Source: Halocaridina rubra
Lineage: Eukaryota; Arthropoda; Malacostraca; Decapoda; Atyidae
Length of the DNA: 64,000 nucleotides
NCBI GenBank assembly: GCA_037179515.1
Contig: JAXCGZ010015114.1
Span: 66,001 to 130,000, forward strand
Direction of reading: 5' to 3'
Position numbers and translations under genes: made by a program. How positions within the stretch are numbered: position 1 is the stretch's first letter; every line of letters begins with the position of its first letter. Positions 1 to 64,000 of the stretch are shown one piece after another. The notes under the pieces are model-generated. The model was not told the DNA's origin. It saw only the letters and a list, made by a program, of their open reading frames with translations, and did no database searches.

Positions 1-22
1 TATACAGTACTCAGGAGAGGGA

Positions 23-140
23 ACACGAGGTTTCATATATAGAAATAACAACGAGGTTTCGTACCTAGAAATATAAACGAGGTTGTACAGAGAACGACGT
101 TTCATATATAAAATCGGACGAGGTTTCATTCATAGATTTT
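23..140. repeat. Degenerate tandem ACGAGGTTTC repeat
   Basis: About five units of roughly 20-30 bases built on ACGAGGTTTCRTAYNTAGAAAT. Reverse-complement copies (GTACGAAACCTCGTT) occur at about 3672-3712, so the two may be iterated terminal inverted repeats of one larger, decayed element. At 140-400 I see only AT-rich sequence. Confidence 0.4.
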
Positions 141-405
141 TTTTTTAAATTGATTATGAGCCAATTCAGTAATTATTGCTAATAACGTGTTACTTGTTCC
201 AGTCTGTAATGTATTTGGTATACTATTGCAGGAGGCCCATTTTGGGGGTTCCCAAAACGTTAAAAGAAAAAAATCCAAAGTCAAACATTAATTAAAAAGT
301 TATTTTTATTTTTAAATATAAACATAATTATTTACAAAAACACACATGTTATAATTTAGCACATAGCAGTATACATTGTAGATATTTACATTAATGTCAG
401 ATTTA

Positions 406-409
<4 letters not shown>

Positions 410-491
<82 letters not shown>

Positions 492-499
492 TGTATATA

Positions 500-579
<80 letters not shown>
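410..579. repeat. (TA)n microsatellite
   Basis: Nearly pure TA, interrupted once by CTGTATATACTT at about 491-502. It abuts the left end of the Tigger-like element. Confidence 0.97.
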
Positions 580-583
<4 letters not shown>

Positions 584-956
584 GGCGTACGTTGTTTTGA
601 GTTAAGTCGTTCTCGATTATACCTCGGTTTTCCAAAAAAATATATGGAAAAAAATAAATAAATAAAGTTTACGTCATTATAATTAACTTTACATCTGTCT
701 GCTACAAATATTGGAATCATAATATCACTAGAAAACCATTAAAAGCACATGAAATCATGTTACTGTACAATAAATAAAAACAAAAGCACATCAAATCATG
801 TTATTGTACAATAAGATAAAAGCATAGAAAATCTTATTAAAATACGTACAGTAGTTCCAATATCTACCTTTAGGCGTCGTCACTCGTCATTCCCGCGAAA
901 CCGCTATTACGTCTGTTTATCGGTTACTCTCACTCTCATTCATTTGTGACCTTGCC

Positions 957-1055
957 CCCACGGCACCTAAGAAAATTCCTAGTGCAAGTGCTAAGCGTCA
1001 TGCTATAACGCTGGACGATAAACTGGCTATGATCGGATATTATGAAGAAAATTGA
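957..1055 (+). pseudogene. Transposase N-terminal fragment, CENP-B/pogo-like
   Basis: Reads APKKIPSASAKRHAITLDDK followed by LAMIGYYEEN and a stop. A basic leader then I-T-L-x-x-K-L-x-x-I resembles the start of the helix-turn-helix domain in Tigger/pogo transposases. It is broken, and its last codons form part of the first 180-bp repeat unit. Confidence 0.45.
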
Positions 1056-1885
1056 AAAAAGCATTAAGAACAAACAGCAAAGTTATTTTTAATATAATAT
1101 TGTCAGGGAGATAGCGTGTGAGGGTGCATCAGCTGATACGGAAGTAGCAAAACGTTTGCCGATAGAGGTTCGTTCTCCTGCATCCTACTCCTCTTCTACT
1201 ACTTAATGACATTACATATTATGAAGAAAATTGAATAAAAGCATTAAGAACAAACAGCAAGCTTATTTTTAATATAATATCGTCAGGGAAATAGCGTGTG
1301 AGGGTGCATCAGCTGATACGGAAGTAGCAAAACGTTTGCCGATAGAAGTTCGTTCTCCCGCATCCTACTCCTCTTCTACCGCTTAATTCAATCGGATATT
1401 ATGAAGAAAATTGAATAAAAGCATTAAGAACAAACAGCAAACATATTTTTAATATAATATCGTCAGGGAAATAGCGTGTGAGGGTGCATCAGCTGATACG
1501 GAAGTAGCAAAATGTTTGCCAGTAGAGGTTCGTTCTCCCGCATCCTACTCCTCTTCTACCGCTTAATGCAATCGGATATTATGAAGAAAATTGAATAAAA
1601 GCATTAAGAACAAACAACAAACATATTTTTATTATAATATCGTCAGAGAAATAGCGTGTGAGGGTGCATCAGCTGATACGGAAGTAGCAAAACGTTTGCC
1701 GATAGAGGTTCGTTCACCCGCATCCTACTCCTCTTCTACAGCTTAATGCGATTGGATATTATGGAGAAAAATGAAAAAAAGCATTAAAAACAAACAACAA
1801 ACATATTTTTGATATAGTATTGTCAGGGAAATAGCGTGTGCGGGCGCATCAGCTGATACGAAAGTGTGACAAAACGTATGCATCC
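1033..1885. repeat. 180-bp tandem repeat, about 4.7 copies
   Basis: Unit starts (GGATATTATGAAGAAAATTG) recur near 1034, 1214, 1394, 1574 and 1754, spaced exactly 180 bases, with a few substitutions per unit. Each unit carries an open stretch (VREIACEGASADTEVAKRLP), so the unit probably derives from transposon coding sequence. Confidence 0.93.
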
Positions 1886-2283
1886 TCGTCCTCACTGCCA
1901 CCATCATTGTTGCCAGAATACATGAATGAGAGAAATGATAAATATAAAAGGCATACATGTAAGCTGGTAAGTTATTTCAAGTATCTTAAATATGAAGTAC
2001 ATTTTTATTTAAATTACAGTACAGTGTACTACCATCTTGTAATCAATATATATCTTAAAATGTACCATACATTTGAAAATAAAAACATCCTCTTTATCTG
2101 GCAATACTGGCCACCATGCACGTCCCATGCTAAGCCTGTTGCCAATGGCATAATAGAGTTCATAAATTTGTTTACTGTACAGTAAATCTGTATATCTAGG
2201 CTAGCCTAGAGACTAGCTAATTTGATTTAAGTCATTTTTCGACTTAAGTCGTCTCTCCTGGAACCAATTAACGACGTTGGGTG

Positions 2284-2415
<132 letters not shown>

Positions 2416-2904
2416 AGTTACTAAATATACAGTGCATAATTACAATGACATACATTTACAGTCATTATATACAGAATAACAAGCTAAAAAGCCACAAATG
2501 GCACACAGGACCTCAAGAATTCAGCAGTGGACAGTTCTCTGAGTTCGTAGCGTGTCCAGAGATCAAACAATTTCTAAAAATTTTATTAATAAAATAAATA
2601 TAAAATAACGTTAATAAAAGTAGAAAACCATGTTATATTGTTATTAATAATAACATAACTAAAAAATATTGACTTAACGTTAATGAAAGTAATAAAAACA
2701 ATGTTATGTTATATATGTAAAAAAAAAAATTAATAAAGAAATTAAAATAAGAAACACTTACCACTCACCCGCACCCGTTCTGGACTAGAATTACAGCTTC
2801 TAGAATCTACATGATACTCTTCACACTCTGGATAGACCCAATTAAATTCTTGACCATCCTTGATGTGTTTGTTAATGTCTCTATAATCTGACCTAGAAAT
2901 GTTA

Positions 2905-3095
2905 GCGTGGTGGCTAGTAGTGGTAACGCGCTGGCTTCGCATTCACGAGGTCGAAAGATCAGTTCCCGTCCAAGATCGAGAGTTTAAGCTGCTTCTTGGC
3001 AGGTACTGCTGTGGTTGGGCACCACAGTTGGGGGGTTGGGGCTTGCCCCGGCTGACGAATACCCATTGTATTGTAATGGATATAAAGGTTTATTA
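2905..3095 (+). mobile_element. tRNA-like SINE, family B
   Basis: Begins with a tRNA-like part (TAGTGGTAACGCGCTGGC as box A region, GGTCGAAAGATCAGTTCC as box B region), then a body ending in (TTA)n. A second copy on the other strand lies at 39895-40085, which identifies it as a dispersed element. Confidence 0.7.
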
Positions 3096-3719
3096 TTATT
3101 ATTACATACGCGATGATACCAAAAGTCACAGTCATCACAAGCAAATGCCTCCTGTCATGGTCTTACTGTCTTCAAACAATTTCTGCAACGATTAGAGGCT
3201 GGTAGAAAGCTTAACTCAGGTCTAGACCTAGGCACTTTAGTACTAACGTTAGCCATTATGTTACTGAAGTTACCTTATCACAATAATGAACTACCTATTT
3301 TAATCTGCTGATAATTAATAAAACAAAATACTCGTTAATGAGTAAATCAATAATGACGCACAAATTACAATGCAGTTAAACGGATTAATATATAACGAGG
3401 TTAAGTGCTAAATAAACAGCCCTTAATCTTTCACATCAAAGATATCAAAATCTTTAGATCTGTGTTAATTATCAGTCAAAGTTGAAACACAAAGTGTAAG
3501 ATTAATCAGGATTTGAAAAATGAAATATATAGATAAGTATTAATACTAATATATGCATCTAGAATGAATTTAAAAAAATAAATAAATACAGACAAACTAA
3601 AATGCACTTTATCGTCAAAATATACGCCGAAATACCCAACAGCTAAAAGTTCAATTTATTGAACTTTTCTATTGTACGAAGTCTCGTTCTCTATTGTACG
3701 AAACCTCGTTTTGATTGTA

Positions 3720-4222
3720 CAGTGTTGCCTCACTTATCGCGGTAGTTCGGTTCCGGGACCCACCGCGAACCAGGAAATCCGCGAAGTAGGATCCGCCTAT
3801 ATGTACATAGATATTTTAATATATTTTTACGTTTGCACTGTATAAACCCTCCCTGCACTGTTAAAAAAACACCCTTTACATTATAAATAACAGCAAGCAA
3901 AGTAAATTTTTATGAAAGTGATAGAAAAATTACGGTGATTGAGGTGATAATGACTTGACATACATACTCATTTACAATTATTTTTTCATTTACGTACTGT
4001 ATAAACCCTCCCTGCACTGTTAAAAAAACACCCTTTACTTTATAAATAACAGCACGCAACGTAAATTAAAAAAAAAAAATGAAAATACTGAAAAAAAAAT
4101 TTTCAATATTTTAATATTTTTGCGTATACCCATAAAATAAAATAATAATTTATCAAAAAAAAAAAAAACCGCGATAGAGTGAGACCGCGAACCAAGAAGC
4201 GCGATACAGCGGGGTAACACTG
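3720..4222. mobile_element. 503-bp Tigger-like MITE
   Basis: Starts CAGTGTTGCCTC, ends GGGGTAACACTG, and is flanked by TA on both sides (3718-3719, 4223-4224). It contains an internal direct repeat of about 60 bases (near 3835 and 4010). The same ends occur at 47978, 54265, 57539 and 58994. Confidence 0.85.
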
Positions 4223-4224
4223 TA

Positions 4225-5677
4225 TATACGAAATGCCGTATGCACGAAACATCATGTAGCCCTCAGGAGAACCTAAGGTTTTTATTTCTTCATGGACTTG
4301 CTTAGCCTTGTCTGAATTGTTCTTTAATTTTTCTCCATATATTACAGTTACCATTTTTATTATCGCTTATTATTATTATGGATTAATCTTTAAACAACTA
4401 AGACACGAACTTGTATACAAATGTTCTTTGACCACTGCTAAAAGTAGACTGAGCAAGAGATGAAAAAAAAGAGCATCTTGCGGTGTAGTAGAGACCAGGC
4501 GACTTCCAACACATGTCATTAGAATTCTGAAAGAATGAACACATAATGCCGTCTTTGGGTGGGCCGTTTGAGAAACGATAAAGATTAAATTCTTAAACAG
4601 ATGCGCTTCATTGTACTGTACTTGCTTACTTAAAAATCTTTGTATGACTTAAATTTCTATATAAGATTATGTAATGTGAAGATACTGTGCTAAAGAAGAA
4701 TTATTCTTACAATGTATAAAACGCTCATCTAAATCATATGATTGATAAACGTTGGATAACACTCATGCTGAGCTTGTAGGGAGTGAGCGCTACCAAGTTG
4801 CACCACTTTGGCATTGATATGGCATTAAGCTGTTTATAAATGTGGCATCAATAATACTACAGCTGGCACAGTTAATCAGAATTCTGCTCGATGATAGAAA
4901 TATTTTGAACATGGATGGCACTGATGAATTATCAGGCTTTGAAGATTTGGATTATAAATTAGATTAGGTTAGAGTACAATAGACTACAGAGAGTTTCACG
5001 TTCAGTAAGAAGATACAGTTTAACACATACTGTATTGTTACGCTGTTCTCAAGCTATTGTGATATATGAAATTTAGTATGTTATATTCATTGTTATGTTT
5101 GTGTTTTCTTGTGATTTTTAAAAGGATAATAGTACTGTATGTGCAATATAATTTTATTCTGAATGCTAAATTCTTTTAACCTTTTAGTATTGTGATGTTG
5201 GATTTGTTATGAATCCACACATATGTGCAGGGCACGAAGCTTGTTCAGTTCGTATGTCGTAAGTAACCTGTTCGTAGAAAGGTAGCATAGTTAATCGTAG
5301 GACAGTAATGAGACTATGAATTTGCTTCACTTAACAGAATTCTTTATAGAAGGGGTGAAAAGAATCAAACCTGTTATCATCCCTTTTCATAATCAACTAT
5401 ACAAGTATATTGGTGTGTAATGTGTTTAATATTTAAAGTTTTTGTGAGAGTAGTAAGTACAGGTACAAAATAATATTAAATTTCTTAATAACGTACTTGA
5501 AATATATGAAGTACAATAATGTAGTTGTGACTTTAGTATTTGTTTTTTTTAAATAATTTCAAGTCTTTATAAAGGACTAGGAAGCTGTAGCAATGAGTAA
5601 TGGTAGACGATATAATCTTGTAATTACATGTCTTCTTAACCTTAAGAATAATATTGACTTTTATTTTTGTGTTACAG
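4225..5677 (+). other. Region upstream of ELYS
   Basis: AT-rich, without a credible ORF. It should hold the promoter and at least one noncoding exon, because the first coding exon begins at a splice acceptor. I could not place a TATA box, initiator or donor with confidence. Confidence 0.3.
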
Positions 5678-5683
5678 GTGGTG

Positions 5684-54986
<49,303 letters not shown>

Positions 54987-56210
54987 AAGGCAGTAAACAA
55001 GATTCCTTAGAAAGTGAAGAAAAATCTTCCTCGTCAAAGGATAAGAGATCAAGGAAAAATGTGTGATGTTGTAACTTGGATTACTAGTTACGAGTTTTTT
55101 ATGATGCTCAAAAGTTTATTTTTAGTTTTGGAACTACTAATTCTGGATTTAATAATTTACTGTATCTGTGTTTCAAAGCTGTTTTATACATACAAATTTG
55201 TGGAAACTCGTGTTTGGTGCAGACTCTCCAAATATAAAAGTGTGATGGTACCTCAGTTATTTTGCCATAGTCGTGGGCATTTGCTAAGCTCAGTGTGATA
55301 CGGTATAGTGAGAGAAAAATTATTGTTCATTGTTTGCAGCTGTTTGGTTGACTGATGAACTTCATTTGAATATTATTTTTTGTGTTATGAGAAAATAGTC
55401 ACAACTGTATATATTGTAAGTATTTCATGTTATATGGGATTAAAACACTAATATTCAATGTTAATTGATAATTTGTGGCGTATTAGCTGAAAGTTTTTAT
55501 TTTTTCAAGTTCAATATATTTGCAATGCATAACTATATTTCTAACAGTATAAACATGTATTTTTTCATTGGGTTAAATCTTAGTCAAGATAATATTACGA
55601 AGAAACAATCCTTTAATGCACAAGATTATCTATATACATACAAAAACCATGTTCACCCTTATGAAGGAGGTGACTTAGTCAAAGCAAAATACCTTGAGTT
55701 TTGGCAGGAAGCAAATACAGATGAGGGAATTCCCAGTTTCTTCGCTTTGCCCCATGTAGTCTACTTTTATGACAGGTAGAGGAACACAGAGGAAGTATTC
55801 TTTCCCCATCCCTGTGGAGGAACTTTTATTATGACCATGTAATTTTTCTTATTGATTTCATGGCTGTGATTGGTTGCTAAATCAATAATTGTGATGGATA
55901 GTTTTTTTGCTCAGAATTTATATGTACAGAAAAAAATTCATATATGCCTCTTATTGAGTATTGTATACTTTAAATATTCAGTTCGAAAACTATTTCTTAT
56001 TATTATATTGGGTATATCATGGTACTCTTTCATGTTTTATATTAATCTTTTATGATTGTTTGTAAGGAGTTGAATGCAAACATCATGGAGTCGTTATGAT
56101 GTATTTTACTCATTGCTTGAGGTCACTATATAGAAGTGTTGGATGTTTATGTATGTTATGTATAATTAGGGCATTATTTAGTGTCTTGCTTATTGACTAC
56201 TCCAGTTTTG

Positions 56211-56303
<93 letters not shown>

Positions 56304-57110
56304 TGTTAGTAAAACTTTAATCTTAAATTACACATGGAAATAATCCAAAAGCAGCTGTACATAGTGCAACAGTAAAGGTAATTATTAAATAAAATTGTCA
56401 TATTAGAAAATGTAATGTTACTTAACAATTGCACAACTTTTCAAAACAGTTTTAGGGGTATACCTGTAAATACAAAGTTTGGAACACTGGAAGTGTACAA
56501 AGAATGTTGAAATTGTAATGCTTTTATATAAATTATGACCATGTATTAGCATTGTGATGTTCTGCAAATGTGAAACATTTGGACTTTAACAAAGATTATC
56601 CCATACTGTAATTTTGCAGGCATCTTTTACAACTTTTATGGACTATGGTTATTAAGGCATTAGATAGTGCCACTTGCAAAGGAATACTTTAAAAATAATT
56701 TTGAAGTTATTTTTTAGATTTTTACTATAACTATCATTAACATGGTAAAAATTGTATCCACATCCTTTCGAATGGAGATTAACAGTGACACATAAAACGG
56801 CAAACAACATAGTACTGAAAACTGACCGATATAGGGAACAATTTGAAATTATACCAAGGTGCTGTGGTAACTTTTTCATTTATATTTCAAATATATAGGA
56901 CTTAAATGTTCCCATTTCTGTGTAACATTTTGGAAGTGTTCCTTGAATTTTCAGTAATTATCGCAGGCTTTCATGTGTTGTCGGAGCCATGGAATTCATA
57001 CTGGACTGTGCCACTAGTATGTAACACTGGATATGTACATATGTACAAAGCTTGTGATATTTTGCTCTTTAGACGAAATAAAAGTGTCATAAGGATTTGA
57101 GTCTTAGATG
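54987..57110 (+). other. Probable ELYS 3' UTR and downstream DNA
   Basis: AT-rich, without a convincing ORF. Possible polyadenylation signals are ATTAAA at about 55439, AATAAA at 56388-56393 and AATAAA at 57077-57082; which is used cannot be told. A (TA)n array lies at 56215-56302. Confidence 0.45.
56215..56302. repeat. (TA)n microsatellite
   Basis: About 88 bases of TA in the region downstream of ELYS. Confidence 0.97.
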
Positions 57111-57142
57111 CCATCAGTGTGTGTGTGTGTGTTGTTGTTGTT

Positions 57143-57187
<45 letters not shown>

Positions 57188-57242
57188 GACAAGCAGAAAA
57201 TGTAATGAAATAAATAGCTCTCATCGGGCCTGGGCACGAAGA

Positions 57243-57246
<4 letters not shown>

Positions 57247-57328
<82 letters not shown>
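57247..57328. repeat. (TA)n microsatellite
   Basis: TA array between a short LINE 3'-end fragment (57186-57245, GGGCCTGGGCACGAAG) and SINE A copy 3. A T-run of about 40 bases lies at 57144-57185. Confidence 0.97.
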
Positions 57329-57331
<3 letters not shown>

Positions 57332-57524
57332 GTCACCGTGGTTCAAGCGGTAGCGTCCGCGACTCTGAGGCGGCAGGTCGAGGGTTTGCGCCCCGTCACG
57401 GTTTGAGGTTAGCAAGGGCATGCACTCAGGGTAAGGATTACATCTGCCAAAACAAATCCTTCGCAAGAAGGCAACCGTCGTAGCCCTTAGTTGAAAAGGG
57501 AGTCCGTGACGTAACACTGGAACA
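57329..57524 (+). mobile_element. tRNA-derived SINE, family A, copy 3
   Basis: Starts GTAGTCACCGTGGTTCAAGC and ends CGTAACACTGGAACA. It is inserted in TA-rich DNA, so the target duplication cannot be resolved. Confidence 0.85.
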
Positions 57525-57538
57525 ACATTATATATATA

Positions 57539-58994
57539 CAGTGTTCCCCCGGTTATTCGCGTTCTCACTGTATTGCGGTTTTTTTGGATAAATTATTATT
57601 TTATTTCATGGGTATAGGCAAAAATATTAACATTAAAAAAAAAATTATCAGTATTTTCATTTTTTTATTGAAAAAAAAAACATTTCATTATCTAATTGAT
57701 AAAAAAAAATTATTTCCCAGCCTACGAATAATAAAACAGTAAAATATAGTAAAAAACATAAATTTAGATAGATAATACGTTTATTGACCACCTCTTTTGA
57801 AAAGTACAGTATAATCTTTACAAAAGGAATATTTGGTTCAAATTACAATGAATAAATACAATAGATTTTGTACAATCATCAAATAAGTAAATGAATTTTA
57901 AATTAATATACATTATACTAATAACTGAATGATATACGTACGTACAGTATAACTCACAGTATTGCATCATGCGAAATAGTGTTCGATAGCGTACAATGTA
58001 TTGGGGTCACAGCTACGTGAGCTAGCATATATATTTATATTTCCAGTAGTTTCATGGTTTTATTGATAAAAAAAACGTATTTATTAGCCTAAGAATAATA
58101 AAACAATAAAAAATAGTAAACATAAATACTAACAGTATTGCAACATGTAAAATACGATACCGCTATCAGGGTTTTGGACAAAGACTCGTTCAGTCTAACT
58201 CACGTGTGCGCCGTTCACGTTGTGCTTATTAAACGTTTTGCTTGTGTTCGATAGCATACAATGTATTGGGGTCGCAGCTACGTGAGCTAGCATATATATT
58301 TATATTACCAGTAGTTTCATGATTTTATTGATAAAAAAAACGTATTTCTTAGCCTAAGAATAATAAAACAGTAAAAAATAGTAAAAAAAAAAAAACAAAT
58401 ACTAACAGTATTGCAACATGTAAAATACGATACCGCTATCAGCGTTTCAGACAAAGGCTTCCACCATCTTCCATTGTCTCGCCCACCGGGCGCCTTCACG
58501 TTGTGCTTATTATTATTAATATGCTTTGCTTGTGATTTTTTTACTCGCATATTTCAACCTTTGCAATGCCTCCCAAGCATCCTTCATCTTCTAAGGCTTC
58601 TTGTAGTGAGCCTAAGCAGCAAAGGAAAATGTTAACCATTGTAGATAAAGTGAAACTCTTAGATATGTTGAAAGAAGGAAAAAAGTTTGTGGATGTCGGC
58701 CGCTATTTTACGTAAACGTAAAAATTATTGTAAAATACTGTACCTATGTATGTGAAGTCATCACCACCTCATTCACGGTAAGTTTTCCTATCTTTTTCAT
58801 AAAAAATTACGTTGCTTGCTGTTATTTATAATGTAAAGGGTGTTTTTTTAACAGTACAGGGAGGGTTTATACAGTGTAAACGTAAAAATACATTAAAATA
58901 TCTATGTACATATAGGCTGATCCTACTCCGCGGATTTCCTGGTTCGCGCTGGGTCCCGGAACCGAAAACTACCGCCATAAGGGAGGTAACACTG
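57539..58994. mobile_element. Tigger-like element, 1.46 kb, with transposase remnant
   Basis: Starts CAGTGTTCCCCCGGTTATTC, ends GGGAGGTAACACTG, and is flanked by TA. Orientation is inverted relative to the 3720-4222 copy: its right end matches that copy's left end, and CAGGGAGGGTTTATACAG is shared. It contains a 275-bp tandem duplication (near 57979 and 58254) and a transposase start at 58566. Confidence 0.85.
58566..58715 (+). pseudogene. Tigger transposase N-terminus, truncated
   Basis: A 49-codon ORF beginning MPPKHPSSSKASCSEPKQQR, then LTIVDKVKLLDMLKEGKKF and GRYFT before TAA. The pattern T-I-x-x-K-x-x-x-L-x-x-L-x-x-G, then G-R-x-F, is the first helix-turn-helix of pogo/CENP-B-type transposases. 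The rest of the protein is deleted. Confidence 0.7.
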
Positions 58995-62439
<3,445 letters not shown>

Positions 62440-62440
<1 letters not shown>

Positions 62441-62535
62441 TCTATGTTTTCTTCGTGTCCAGGCCCGACAAGGGTAGATTTATTTATTTTTGGGGGGCCG
62501 TCCTGGTGTCACAATCATTAAAAAAAAATAAATAG
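62440..62535 (+). mobile_element. LINE 3' end fragment
   Basis: CTTCGTGTCCAGGCCCGACA ... GTCCTGGTGTCACAATC followed by an A-rich tail, like the 3' UTRs at 39361 (inverted), 48550 and 54180. Confidence 0.55.
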
Positions 62536-62764
62536 TTCATGCTACCCAAGCAAAACCATCCTCGACCTGAAGGGATCGCTGTCAATGGATAATTAGCAGC
62601 TCAAAGACCGTGGTTTGATTAACGTGTACCTAATGCAATTTTGGGGTTAAAATAATACCTAGCATCCAATCAACATAATAATTAAATGGCTTACTTGAGA
62701 ACTATTAGTGTCAGTCTCCTCTCTCTGGTATACTTGGGTTCCTCTCTGGTTTTGCTTATTGATA

Positions 62765-62962
62765 TATATTCCGGTTTTACGTCACGGACTCTGTTTTCTA
62801 CCAAGGGCTAGGACGGTTGCCTTCTTGCGAAGGACTTGTTTTGGCAGATGTAATCCTTACCCTGAGTGCATGCCCTTGCTAGCCTCAGACCGTGACGGGG
62901 CGCGAATCCTCTACCTGACGCCACAGAGTCGAGGACGCTACCGCTTGAGCCACGGTGACTAC
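62765..62962 (-). mobile_element. tRNA-derived SINE, family A, copy 4
   Basis: Minus-strand copy with a perfect 17-bp target duplication GGTTTTGCTTATTGATA at 62748-62764 and 62963-62979. Confidence 0.9.
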
Positions 62963-63149
62963 GGTTTTGCTTATTGATAACCATAATTATTTGCGTGATT
63001 TTTTGCAAAGTAACAGTTTTCCAGAGGTGCATTACGTGAGTTTTAGACCTATATATCAGAGAATTACTATTTGAGGAGGTACAAATACGAATTATGGAGA
63101 AGGTATCATAAAACGAATCTTAAACAAGTAATGTACTTCAGTAGTAATT

Positions 63150-63580
63150 CCTTTCAGGAACCCGAGAGCATTAAAATACCACATCACATCACACCAGCTC
63201 TCAATAAACTTGGGTGGCTGCGGGCAGAAAACAATGTCGCTTATGCTATTTATGTTTTTGTATTCAAAATTTTGGACCATCATTATCCTAGCTGGCTATT
63301 TGATTTAAAAACAGTCAGGGATATAAGGGGAACCAACACAAGACAGAGCAGTGAGCTCTTTATTCACAGAACAAACACAGAAGCAGGTTCAAAGATGATC
63401 ACTACCAAAGGGCCAACACTCTGGAACAATATTCCAGAGCATCTTAAAAATGCATCCTCCTTCACAGCTTTCAGAGGCAAACTATATAGTTTTCTTTTGG
63501 ACAGATAGTTGCTGCTCGTTAAGAACTAATTATTCTCATTGTAAGGAAACCAAATATGGAAATGATGCCGATAATAACGA
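63150..63580 (+). pseudogene. CR1-like LINE ORF2 C-terminal fragment and 3' end
   Basis: Reads ITPALNKLGWLRAENNVAYA, VFVFKILDHHYPSWLFDLK and TLWNNIPEHLKNASSFTAF before a TAG at 63506-63508. It is the same domain as the end of LINE B ORF2 but a different family. Only the 3' part is present. Confidence 0.75.
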
Positions 63581-63659
63581 TAGCTATATGTAGCTTTCAT
63601 AGAAAATAATAATGCTGTAATAAAAATGTTAACAATAATGTTAATAATAAAGTAGTAAT

Positions 63660-63975
63660 GATAACACTATATACAGTATCGTTATTATCTGCATCATTTC
63701 CATATTTGTTTTCCTTACAATGAGAATAATTAGTTCTTAACGAGCAGCAACTATCTGTCCAAAAGAAACTATATAGCCTTTGAAAGCTGTGAAGGAGGAT
63801 GCATTTTTAAGATGCTCTGGAATATTGTTCCAGAGTGTTGGCCCTTTGATAGTGATCATCTTTGAACCTGCTTCTGTGTTTGTTCTGTGAATAACGAGCT
63901 CACTGCTCTGTCTTGTGTTGGGTCCCCTTATATCCCTGACTGTTTTTAAATCAAATAGCCAGCTGGTTATCTATA
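63660..63975 (-). pseudogene. Inverted copy of the same LINE 3' end
   Basis: Nearly identical reverse complement of about 63289-63580, facing it tail to tail across an AT-rich spacer of about 80-100 bases. The right edge may continue outside the similarity, which ends near 63971. Confidence 0.8.
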
Positions 63976-64000
63976 ACATTTAAACTGAGTGACGTCAATA

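Noticed and set aside
394..600. Long Tyr-Ile repeat ORFs here and at 17328-18308, 19068-19559, 47118-48047, 54154-54568, 56096-56320, 57108-57568 and 58812-59231
   Set aside because: They are translations of (TA)n or (TTA)n microsatellites on both strands, with no coding signal outside the repeat.
1033..1885. Direct repeats that might suggest a CRISPR array
   Set aside because: Units are 180 bases and contiguous, without unique spacers, in a eukaryotic transposon context.
4910..4966. Short frame MDGTDELSGFEDLDYKLD, like a transposase N-terminus
   Set aside because: Too short, followed at once by a stop, and no terminal repeats or other transposase motifs nearby.
55014..55298. 94-codon ORF after the last ELYS exon
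   Set aside because: It starts out of frame inside the terminal exon and is otherwise AT-rich 3' UTR with no domain pattern.
62708..62977. 89-codon ORF with many Cys and Arg, and similar ones at 12613-12861 and 57221-57568
   Set aside because: All are translations of SINE family A; the shared peptide comes from the repeat, not a gene family.

Overview
This is eukaryotic DNA, most likely from a decapod crustacean. That is an inference from very long (TA)n and (CT)n arrays, many tRNA-derived SINEs, arthropod-type non-LTR retrotransposons and Tigger-like DNA transposons; no species marker was available. There are no bacterial operons, rRNA genes or CRISPR arrays.

One cellular gene fills the window on the + strand. 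I reassembled it from 34 coding exons between 5684 and 54986, with all splice phases consistent. It encodes an ELYS (AHCTF1/MEL-28) orthologue of about 3012 residues: an N-terminal beta-propeller (exons 1-9), the alpha-helical ELYS domain (exons 10-19), and a very long disordered tail. The tail is acidic first, then rich in repeated basic Arg-Arg-Ser-x-Arg-Leu-Ser motifs, and 1050 of its residues lie in one 3.15-kb exon. ELYS binds chromatin and seeds nuclear pore assembly after mitosis.

Layout. 1-4224: repeats, including a Tigger-like element with an internal 180-bp tandem array, a tRNA-like SINE and a 503-bp MITE. 4225-5683: upstream/5' UTR region. 5684-35803: exons 1-27, with introns holding SINEs, TA arrays, a tandem-duplicated tRNA-like unit and minisatellites that overlap splice sites. 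35804-41208: an intron with a 5'-truncated I-type LINE (+) and a broken Jockey-like LINE (-). 41209-47013: exons 28-32. 47014-54837: a 7.8-kb intron holding a nested Tigger-like element whose interior contains a full-length CR1-like LINE with both ORFs open. 54838-54986: last exons. 54987-64000: 3' UTR and repeats, including another Tigger-like element with a transposase start, two SINEs and a LINE-derived inverted repeat at the right edge.

The most interesting object is the full-length LINE at 48855-53698. Its ORF1 has a degenerate SGNH (GDSL) esterase-like domain that seems to lack its catalytic residues, followed by two zinc knuckles. Its ORF2 (endonuclease and reverse transcriptase) is in the same frame as ORF1, separated by one UAG in a UAG-CAA-UCA context. 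This fits the known UAG-CAR-YYA readthrough consensus, and ORF2 has no usable AUG before its endonuclease domain. Both + strand LINEs that have long ORFs are flanked on each side by (CT)n, which suggests microsatellite-targeted insertion.
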